Assembly: GCA_934281515.1 (NCBI GenBank)
Contig: CAKQXG010000099.1
Coordinates: 1-7,434, forward strand
DNA length: 7,434 nucleotides
Source: an uncultured Clostridia bacterium
GTDB taxonomy: Bacteria; Bacillota; Clostridia; Christensenellales; CAG-314
Direction: 5' to 3'
Below are positions 1-5,390 of this stretch, in pieces. The notes beneath the pieces were generated by a model. It did no database searches and had not been told where the DNA came from. It saw only the letters and a list, made by a program, of their open reading frames with translations. Both the position numbers and the translations under genes were made by a program. How positions within the stretch are numbered: position 1 is the stretch's first letter; every line of letters starts with the position of its first letter.

Positions 1-2
1 CC

Positions 3-1340
3 GCCGAACTTTCGCAAAAGGTAAAACGCGGAATACGGGAAAGCTACGAGAAAGGTTACTTTATCGGCGGATACGGACTATTCGGCTATGACATCGTGGA
101 CAAAAAATGGACGATAAACGAAGCGGAAGCGTCGGTTGTAAGAGAAATATTCGAGCGATATCGCTACGGAGAAAAGGCCAAAAGCATTGTCGAACGATTA
201 AATATGCTTGGTATTAAAAATAAAAGCGGAAAACCTTTTACCGTCAATTCGCTTGCAAAACTTCTCCGTAACACCAAATACAAAGGCATCGTCGAATACA
301 ACGAAAGGATATTGACAAACGTAACGCCTGCAATCGTGGACGAAAAGACTTGGAACGATTGCAACAGAATTTTAGATAATCAGCGGCACAAGCAGAAATG
401 CCTTCAAAAGCATTCCGAATACGTTTTAAGTGGAAAATTATTTTGCGGAAACTGCGGAACGTTGATGACTGCCGAAGGCGGTACGAGTCAGACGGGAAAA
501 CAATATCACTACTATAAGTGTTTTAACCGCAAAAGAAACAAAGAACAGTGCAGAAAGCACAACGTAAGTAAGCAATATATAGAGGATTTAGTATTTGAAA
601 AGACGGTAGAATATGTTTTGTGTCCGGAGATTATTGACGATATTGCCCATAGCGTAACGGACGCTTTCAATAAAAGTTTGGAAGCGTCCGCCGCCCTGAC
701 TTTGCTCGAAAAGGAACTTGCAGGCGTGGAAAGTGCGATTGACGGGTTTTTATCCGCCATCGCCGCAGGTGTCGTAACAAAGTCCACGAAAGAACGAATG
801 CTCTTGCTGGAAGCGCAAAAGGAAGAATTGGAAAACAAAATCGCATTGGAAAAGCAACGCACCGTTCAGCCGTTAAAATACGAAACAGTCCGCGCCTTTC
901 TATATTATTTTTCAAAGAAAAAGTACAAATCGAACGAGGAAAAGAACGAGTTTTTCAATTCCTTTATTTACCGTGTGGTATTGTTCGACGATTATATCTA
1001 CATTTTTTACAACACTTCGCCCGAATATCCGACAAAGGTGAAGTTGGAAAAAGACGAGTTGCAGGCATTGTACACATTAAGGGATAACGCCGCCGTAACA
1101 ACCGATTGCGGAAAAGATAAGAAACCCGAAATGCACCCTGTTGAAAAAGACTTAGGTAACAAAAAAAGCACCCTGTTTGAACCGATAAAGTTCAAATTGG
1201 GTGCTTGTGGCGGAGGGTGTGAGATTCGAACTCACGTGAGGTTTCAGACCTCAAACGCTTTTCAAGAGCGCCTCGTTATGACCGCTTCGATAACCCTCCG
1301 AGTATTAAATTGTCAAAATATGCTTTCTACAAATAATTAA
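3..1340 (+). CDS. Large serine recombinase (site-specific integrase), C-terminal part, 5' end outside window
   Basis: This enzyme would integrate or excise a mobile element by serine-mediated strand exchange. The frame is open from base 3, so the gene begins outside the window; the GTG at 96 is internal. The first visible residues read ELSQKVKRGI, then an IGGYGLFGY segment, the usual link into the recombinase domain. Counting from codon 96, residues 1-90 complete that domain. Residues 108-155 form the zinc ribbon with Cys117, Cys120, Cys142 and Cys152. Residues 195-255 are a Glu/Lys-rich likely coiled coil, followed by a beta segment (RVVLFDDYIYIFYN) usual near the end of this family. The catalytic serine domain is not visible. 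The last 60 or so residues are encoded opposite a terminator and a tRNA-Ser, so they are probably not a family-conserved tail. The gene points at the nearby broken tRNA-Ser, its likely attachment site. Confidence 0.93.
   Translation, partial: AELSQKVKRGIRESYEKGYFIGGYGLFGYDIVDKKWTINEAEASVVREIFERYRYGEKAKSIVERLNMLGIKNKSGKPFTVNSLAKLLRNTKYKGIVEYNERILTNVTPAIVDEKTWNDCNRILDNQRHKQKCLQKHSEYVLSGKLFCGNCGTLMTAEGGTSQTGKQYHYYKCFNRKRNKEQCRKHNVSKQYIEDLVFEKTVEYVLCPEIIDDIAHSVTDAFNKSLEASAALTLLEKELAGVESAIDGFLSAIAAGVVTKSTKERMLLLEAQKEELENKIALEKQRTVQPLKYETVRAFLYYFSKKKYKSNEEKNEFFNSFIYRVVLFDDYIYIFYNTSPEYPTKVKLEKDELQALYTLRDNAAVTTDCGKDKKPEMHPVEKDLGNKKSTLFEPIKFKLGACGGGCEIRTHVRFQTSNAFQERLVMTASITLRVLNCQNMLSTNN
1161..1206 (-). 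terminator. Rho-independent terminator of the tRNA-Ser gene
   Basis: On the minus strand, stem AAGCACCC (1206-1199) pairs with GGGTGCTT (1173-1166), and inside it TTTGAAC/GTTCAAA (1196-1190 with 1182-1176) extends the hairpin around a short loop. A run of seven Ts follows on the minus strand (1167-1161). There is no T-run on the plus side, so it acts on minus-strand transcription. It starts one base after the encoded CCA of the tRNA. It lies inside the 3' part of the recombinase reading frame, antisense to it. Confidence 0.88.
1208..1299 (-). tRNA. tRNA-Ser, anticodon UGA, complete with encoded CCA
   Basis: A full class II cloverleaf can be folded by eye. The acceptor stem is GGAGGGT/ACCCTCC with discriminator G, and the CCA is encoded at 1210-1208. 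The D arm is TCG...CGA with GCGGTC in its loop. The anticodon stem GCGCT/AGCGT (one G-U pair) encloses the loop CTTGAAA, giving anticodon TGA. A long variable arm has stem GAGGT/ACCTC. The T arm is GTGAG-TTCGAAT-CTCAC. The long variable arm and G73 are serine identity features. It lies antisense inside the end of the recombinase frame and is followed at once by a terminator. No good promoter touches its 5' end; likely promoters lie at 1429-1457 and 1593-1621 upstream on the same strand. Confidence 0.96.
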
Positions 1341-1370
1341 AACAGAAAATAAATTTGTAGAAATTTTTGT

Positions 1371-1387
1371 AGAAAATCTGATTTTCT
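1371..1387. repeat. 17-nt perfect palindrome (AGAAAATC-T-GATTTTCT)
   Basis: The arms 1371-1378 and 1380-1387 are exact reverse complements around T1379, and a third arm copy (AGAAAATC) recurs at 1400-1407. The left arm overlaps one of the TTTGTAGAAA copies. The form suits a dimeric DNA-binding protein site, but no regulator is visible in the window. It has no G/C-rich stem and is not a convincing terminator. Confidence 0.65.
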
Positions 1388-1428
1388 AAATCGGTTTGTA
1401 GAAAATCGCTTTCTTTTTGACCGCTTTA

Positions 1429-1457
1429 ATTATGCCACAAATTGTCAATAATTTCAA
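1429..1457 (-). promoter_or_regulatory. Probable sigma-70/A promoter reading toward the complete tRNA-Ser
   Basis: On the minus strand TTGAAA (1457-1452) and CATAAT (1434-1429) are separated by exactly 17 nt, each matching consensus at five of six bases. The expected start near 1422 is about 120 nt upstream of the tRNA-Ser 5' end, with no terminator between. If real, it would let the element-borne tRNA be expressed without the host promoter at 1593-1621. Confidence 0.5.
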
Positions 1458-1478
1458 AGGTTTTTGCCGTTATTGACA
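1443..1478. repeat. 9-bp perfect inverted repeat TGTCAATAA / TTATTGACA
   Basis: The arms are at 1443-1451 and 1470-1478, with 18 nt between them. The left arm includes TTGACA read on the minus strand and overlaps the spacer of the promoter proposed at 1429-1457. It could be an operator or part of an attachment site; the sequence does not decide between these. Confidence 0.5.
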
Positions 1479-1536
1479 GGTGGTTTGAAAAAGTTTGTAG
1501 AAACAAATGGGATTTTTGACAACTTTATTTCAACTT

Positions 1537-1578
1537 GTTTTCAAGACCGCCTCGTTGTGACCGCTTCGATACACTTCC
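1537..1578 (-). pseudogene. 5' half of a tRNA-Ser(UGA) gene, broken in the anticodon stem-loop
   Basis: Reading the minus strand from 1578, the acceptor 5' strand GGAAGTG, the D arm (TCG, GCGGTC, CGA), the 5' anticodon stem GCGGT and the loop CTTGAAA (anticodon TGA) are present. Two more stem bases follow (AC), then the match stops: no 3' anticodon stem, variable arm, T arm or acceptor 3' strand follows. From 1571 to 1538 it matches the intact tRNA-Ser (1292-1259) at 32 of 34 positions. The acceptor strands differ, so it is not a simple recent copy. A consensus promoter lies at the right distance upstream, which suggests this was the original host gene. Confidence 0.88.
1538..1546. other. Presumed attachment-site core (attL/attR junction) of the integrated element
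   Basis: TTTTCAAGA on the plus strand (TCTTGAAAA on the minus strand, anticodon loop and flanks) is the last segment shared between the broken tRNA half and a normal tRNA-Ser. Sequence to the left (lower coordinates) no longer matches any tRNA. The recombinase gene ends about 200 bp away and points at it, as expected of a serine-integrase gene beside its att site. The exact crossover dinucleotide cannot be fixed from one junction. Confidence 0.6.
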
Positions 1579-1592
1579 GTATTTGTACGTAC

Positions 1593-1621
1593 ATTATACC
1601 AAGTTTTGCCACAACTGTCAA
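1593..1621 (-). promoter_or_regulatory. Consensus sigma-70/A promoter of the broken tRNA-Ser gene
   Basis: On the minus strand TTGACA (1621-1616) and TATAAT (1598-1593) are both perfect and are separated by the optimal 17 nt. The start is expected near 1586, eight bases before the tRNA half. This is a strong stable-RNA type promoter. It now reads through the tRNA half and the intergenic stretch toward the intact tRNA-Ser at 1299-1208. Confidence 0.92.
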
Positions 1622-1645
1622 TGGTTTTACGCGTGTACCGCACCA

Positions 1646-2704
1646 CTACGCCTGCATTGCCGTAGACAACGTTGTAATCTGTCCGTTGTCGGCATCCTGA
1701 AACAACATCCAAAACGGCGTCGGCACATTGTCTACGTACACAAAGTCCTTGTCGGCAAAGCCCGGCTTTTCGGCAGGCACGCCATAGCAAATGTAACGCA
1801 CTTTTTTGTCACGCTGCATAATGCCAAACACAAAGTACTTTTCCGACGACGGAAAATCTATCCGTACAAAAAACGACTCCGCATACTTGTTGATAAGCGG
1901 AAAATACGGCGGAAACTCTACAAAAATTTTGCCCACTTCCGCCTTGACCGTCTGGTAGTAGTCGGTGCCGCTACCCGCTGCATAAAAGCGGTCAAAAGCC
2001 TCGCTGTACGCCTCCACACTGCGATACCGTTCGTCGGCGGTGTTGCGCAGGTTGTTGACATCCAAGTCCACGTAATAGTCTGCCGTACGCGCAACAAAGT
2101 CTTCGTAGGCAGTCGGTGCGTCTCCGCTGCCACCCACCGCCACACCGGCATCTGCAGCGGTTGCCGCAGCCTGTCCGTCGGTCGCGCTTGCCGCCCTTGC
2201 CGACGCCACTCGCGCTTCGTCGGTTGCACCTGCTTGCACCACAGGCACAGTCGGGGTTCCGCCGTCGGCAGACAACATCACTGCACCGCCAAAACCAATT
2301 GCATTGTCCGTTGCCGCGCGTGCAGCCGCAGTCTCCACAAGCACATCCATATTACGCGCCAACGCGTCGCACAGTTCGGCATTGCCCACGCTTGCCCGAG
2401 CCGCCTCAAAGCACTTTGCTTCGCGCTTGACCAACAGGCACCCGACGTTGTCTTGCTGTTGTGCAGGCACGGCAAACACTTTGTTGTTGAGGTCGGTAAG
2501 CAACTTGACGCACACCACATTGCCAAAATTGAGCAACAACCACCACTGCCCGTAACCGCCGTCATCGGCATTTGCCACAAAAACCGTCACCGTGGTTTGC
2601 GGCTGGTTGTTGTTGACCAACTTGACCAATCCGCACAGCTCTCGGTTGCGCATAGAAAAACGCCTGTCCGTTTGTTGCAAAATAAGCACTCGTTTGCAAT
2701 ACAT
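1646..2704 (-). CDS. Uncharacterised 352-residue protein with Ala-rich linker and conserved-looking C-terminal domain
   Basis: Function unknown. The ATG at 2704 is chosen because AGAGGTG (2715-2709) is a good Shine-Dalgarno four bases upstream; the earlier in-frame ATG at 2758 has none. Residues 1-110 look like a beta-rich domain (YCKRVLILQ, VTVFVANA, WWLLLNF). Residues 115-200 are an Ala/Gly/Thr/Asp-rich low-complexity linker (ASARAASATDGQAAATAADA). Residues 200-345 form a second domain with KAEVGKIFVEFPP, KYFVFGI, VRYICYGVP and FWMLFQDADNG. From memory, the YICYGVP...WM.FQDA.TG pattern recurs in hypothetical Clostridia proteins, but I cannot name the family. There is no signal peptide or membrane segment, so it is probably cytoplasmic. 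It is monocistronic between an intergenic palindrome and the tRNA promoter. The long plus-strand frame across it is Cys/Arg/His-rich and looks like an antisense shadow. Confidence 0.8.
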   Translation of the reverse strand: MYCKRVLILQQTDRRFSMRNRELCGLVKLVNNNQPQTTVTVFVANADDGGYGQWWLLLNFGNVVCVKLLTDLNNKVFAVPAQQQDNVGCLLVKREAKCFEAARASVGNAELCDALARNMDVLVETAAARAATDNAIGFGGAVMLSADGGTPTVPVVQAGATDEARVASARAASATDGQAAATAADAGVAVGGSGDAPTAYEDFVARTADYYVDLDVNNLRNTADERYRSVEAYSEAFDRFYAAGSGTDYYQTVKAEVGKIFVEFPPYFPLINKYAESFFVRIDFPSSEKYFVFGIMQRDKKVRYICYGVPAEKPGFADKDFVYVDNVPTPFWMLFQDADNGQITTLSTAMQA

Positions 2705-2708
2705 AACA

Positions 2709-2728
2709 CACCTCTTGCGGACAGTATA
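2709..2728 (-). promoter_or_regulatory. Ribosome binding site and possible -10 element of the 352-residue gene
   Basis: AGAGGTG (2715-2709) precedes the ATG at 2704 by four bases and decides that start. TATACT (2728-2723) is a -10-like hexamer just upstream. No convincing -35 was found 16-18 bases further up, and the implied leader would be very short, so the promoter call is weak while the RBS is good. Confidence 0.5.
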
Positions 2729-2791
2729 ACACAAAAGCGGCGACGAAACCTGTCGCATAAGGTCGAATGAACACGAATTGTGACACGTAAG

Positions 2792-2817
2792 AGGGGAAGC
2801 TCGATCGAGCTTCCCCT
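2792..2817. repeat. 26-nt perfect palindrome in the intergenic region
   Basis: The 13-base arms 2792-2804 and 2805-2817 (AGGGGAAGCTCGA and its complement) are exact with no central gap; as RNA they would form a 10-11 bp stem with a GATC loop. TGTAGGGG-type ends on the minus strand resemble short dispersed intergenic palindromes (REP or small MITE-like) that I recall from Clostridia. Neither side has a T-run, so it is not a standard intrinsic terminator. It is the only notable structure in the intergenic stretch 2705-2870. Confidence 0.75.
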
Positions 2818-2870
2818 ACAAAATCCCTCTAATGCTTTTGTTTTATCTCCGTCATCCCATCAGGGGGCGT

Positions 2871-5390
2871 TTAAGCGGCGTAATCGTGACGTTCACCGTC
2901 CAAATTGATTATGTCTTTATATGAGCCAGTTTCGACATCGTAATAAAATCGTATTCCTTCCCCGTCACTAAAAGCATAGGTTCCGTTGTGCAACTTGTAC
3001 AACCTACCACCATTCCATATCTCGTAGTTTTCGTAGTCAATACCAAAGATAATCCATTTTGAATTTTCACCACAGGGGCAGCTCATCAAACAAAGCACGT
3101 TTTCACTGTCGTCTTCCAATAGTCTTAAACGAATTTCCATCATATAGTGGTCATTTGTTTCTTTTTCGACATCTATGATTTCATCGCAAATACGACAGAA
3201 ATCACAAATCTTTACCCCGTCTTTACACGTAGTCACTCCGTCGTTCAACTTGACTCCTCTGCGTACAGCGTGCCCTGTTTTGCTTTCACTTGTTGCATTT
3301 GAATCTTTGCAAATTTCACAATAGCCTTCATAGTGATACATATCGTTGCATGTGCTTCCGCCGTTTTCAAATACAATTTTACTAACAGCTTCGTCCAAAA
3401 GATGCCCGCAGCCCTCATAGTACACATCCGTCAAACCGCAAGTCATACGCTTACGCCCGAAGAACCAGTCTCTGTTACAATCAAACGGTTCGCCGTCCTT
3501 GGAAAAACAGCCTTCTTCAATGTTGCTTTGGTCATGGATTTCTTGCATTTCGCTGTACACGATTTTGTTGCAGCGGACACAGTATTCGTGAGTACCGACG
3601 GACATAGAACACGACGTATCGCCAAATTCCACAACGGTAATCATCTGACCCATATGGTCATAAAATACATCACCCTTGGACTCTACGGTTCCACATGTTT
3701 GGCACATATACTGTATGTAATGCCCCTTGGAGCAGTCAGCGCTGTCAACAAACATCTCAACACCAACTATCCAACAGTCATCGTAATAAATTGTGTCATC
3801 AATTATATTTCTTTGACAAATATTACAATATCCCTCGATGTGAGTTCCGTCTTTGCACGTCTTACTTCCTGCATTTAAAACTCTAGTTCCACCTATATTA
3901 TGCCCAGTTACGACCTCTTTTTCATAACCATCTCCACAAACCATACAGGTAACACATAACTGCCAGCCACCATTGCAACCGACGGAATCGTCAACCATAC
4001 GATATTTTTCTTCGTACCAATGATAGTAACCGATTTCTTGTTCATACATTTCGCCACACTCTGCGCAAACATAGCTTAATGTCCATCCACTTGTTTCACA
4101 ATTATCACCGTGCGCTTCAATATACTTCGGGTCTTTGTTTTGCGTATGCACTGTTCTTCTGATTTCGTATGTTTTACCACACAACAAACAAGTGTCACGA
4201 CAAACGATGTTACAGCCATTTTTCTCAACAAGGGTTTCATTTCCTACGCCAATATGACCGCTCGTTTTTTCCTTAAAAGATTCTCCGCAAACAGAACAGG
4301 AATGTACTATGTAATAGCCTTCGTCACAACTATTTCTTGGCAATTCATACATATTTTCATTTGTCGGCTGATGCTCTTCGCATTGTTCTGTAACAGTTGC
4401 TGTTTTCAGTACTTTGTCACCATCGTAAAGAGTGTATTTGCTCGTTAAGGAATAAACGCAACCTTCACCTTGTCGTTGACTTTCAATTGTCAAAACAAGT
4501 CCGCAATTGTATGTAATCGTGTAGACATTGTCTTCGTGACTTTCTGTACTGTCACAGTAGTTTTCTATGTAAAAATTCTTATTTTGTCCACAAATGCTAC
4601 ATTCCGTTTCAACAAAGCCATGACTGTTTCCCACAGAACAAGTAACGGTATCGGAATAAACTTCTTTCATATTGTGGTTGTAACGCGTCTCTATATCCAG
4701 ATGTTCGTCACAACCTGGCAACAAACAACTACGACGCAGAACCCAACCGTCTTCGCAAGAATCACCTAGCAAGGCTATTTTCTCTTCTCCGTACAAATGA
4801 CCTCGAATATGTTCTTCATACTTACCTTCAAACAAAACTTTGTTGTCATAACGAATTGCTAATTCGATAGAAAATGCGGTTTCTTCTTTAATTTCCGTTG
4901 ATAAAGTTGTCGTTTTTGCTTGTACTTCAAAACTACAATCCGGACATTTGTAGGTGTAACCTTCTGCAAGTTGGTTAATGGTAATACCTTTGTTCAATAA
5001 ATACTCGACAATGTAACCGCTGTAGTCGATATTTATGTACACACTCTTGCCACAAGCACAGTAGAGCATTTCAAGATTATGATAGTGCTCGTCATTACCA
5101 AGGGTCACAGACTTTCTTACAGAATGATGACCGTACACAATTTCCACACTCGATTTGTGGCACTTTGAGCACGTACTTGTCACTCGCACGCCACCTTCAC
5201 AACCGCGTTTCGGGTGTATCAGTTCGACAGATTCTTCAATGTCGTGGGGTAGTTTGCGGTATTCCACGCAGGTCTGACCGCATTGGTCGCACTTGTATGT
5301 GGTTTTGGTGTAGTACTCGCAAGAATCGGGATCTACTTCTTCGCCGACAAGTTTCAGGTTATGTTTGATGTTTTCTCTGACGACAAACAC
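2871..5390 (-). CDS. Cys/His-repeat surface-type protein, probable continuation of the upstream frame
   Basis: Function unknown; probably an extracellular structural or adhesive repeat protein. Counting from the GTG at 5390, the 839 residues are filled with about 16-18 units of roughly 40-45 residues. The pattern is C, 9-10 residues, CxxCG, about 10 residues, H or GH. Clear examples are Cys355/365/368-His379, Cys431/442/445-His457, Cys472/482/485-His497, Cys553/563/566-His579, Cys594/604/607-His619 and Cys681/691/694-His707. This resembles a diverged form of the GH...TC..G.....C..CG repeats of Clostridia surface proteins, possibly metal-binding or disulphide-bonded. There is no signal peptide, LPXTG or membrane anchor; the end (residues 775-839) is an Asp/Tyr/Gly-rich non-repeat segment. 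The GTG lacks a ribosome binding site and the frame is open back to 5426, overlapping the preceding frame by 73 nt, so this is probably the second half of one gene. Confidence 0.75.
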   Translation of the reverse strand: MFVVRENIKHNLKLVGEEVDPDSCEYYTKTTYKCDQCGQTCVEYRKLPHDIEESVELIHPKRGCEGGVRVTSTCSKCHKSSVEIVYGHHSVRKSVTLGNDEHYHNLEMLYCACGKSVYINIDYSGYIVEYLLNKGITINQLAEGYTYKCPDCSFEVQAKTTTLSTEIKEETAFSIELAIRYDNKVLFEGKYEEHIRGHLYGEEKIALLGDSCEDGWVLRRSCLLPGCDEHLDIETRYNHNMKEVYSDTVTCSVGNSHGFVETECSICGQNKNFYIENYCDSTESHEDNVYTITYNCGLVLTIESQRQGEGCVYSLTSKYTLYDGDKVLKTATVTEQCEEHQPTNENMYELPRNSCDEGYYIVHSCSVCGESFKEKTSGHIGVGNETLVEKNGCNIVCRDTCLLCGKTYEIRRTVHTQNKDPKYIEAHGDNCETSGWTLSYVCAECGEMYEQEIGYYHWYEEKYRMVDDSVGCNGGWQLCVTCMVCGDGYEKEVVTGHNIGGTRVLNAGSKTCKDGTHIEGYCNICQRNIIDDTIYYDDCWIVGVEMFVDSADCSKGHYIQYMCQTCGTVESKGDVFYDHMGQMITVVEFGDTSCSMSVGTHEYCVRCNKIVYSEMQEIHDQSNIEEGCFSKDGEPFDCNRDWFFGRKRMTCGLTDVYYEGCGHLLDEAVSKIVFENGGSTCNDMYHYEGYCEICKDSNATSESKTGHAVRRGVKLNDGVTTCKDGVKICDFCRICDEIIDVEKETNDHYMMEIRLRLLEDDSENVLCLMSCPCGENSKWIIFGIDYENYEIWNGGRLYKLHNGTYAFSDGEGIRFYYDVETGSYKDIINLDGERHDYAA

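Larger units (their letters stand above)
1324..1503. repeat. Five copies of a 10-mer TTTGTAGAAA in the recombinase-tRNA intergenic region
   Basis: TTTGTAGAAA occurs on the plus strand at 1354-1363, 1366-1375, 1395-1404 and 1494-1503, and in opposite orientation at 1324-1333. The copies at 1366 and 1395 extend to the 13-mer TTTGTAGAAAATC. They lie between the recombinase gene and the presumed attachment site. Possible roles are accessory or regulatory protein sites for the recombinase, or remnants of local duplication. The surrounding stretch 1341-1536 has no gene and is AT-rich. Confidence 0.7.

Noticed and set aside
1290..1320. TTGACA just upstream of the intact tRNA as its own promoter
   Set aside because: A -10 at the proper 17-nt distance would fall inside the tRNA; no fitting -10/-35 pair directly precedes the 5' end.
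1324..1503. CRISPR-like array from the TTTGTAGAAA repeats
   Set aside because: The repeats are only 10-13 nt, spacing is irregular (12, 29, 99), one copy is inverted, and no cas gene is present.
1535..2770. 411-codon plus-strand open frame opposite the 352-residue gene
   Set aside because: Its translation is Cys/Arg/His-rich and low in acidic residues, typical of an antisense shadow. It begins inside the broken tRNA and has no ribosome binding site, while the minus frame has a good one and protein-like composition.
2792..2817. Intrinsic terminator of the Cys-repeat gene
   Set aside because: The hairpin is strong, but neither strand has a T-run after it. Kept as a palindrome only.
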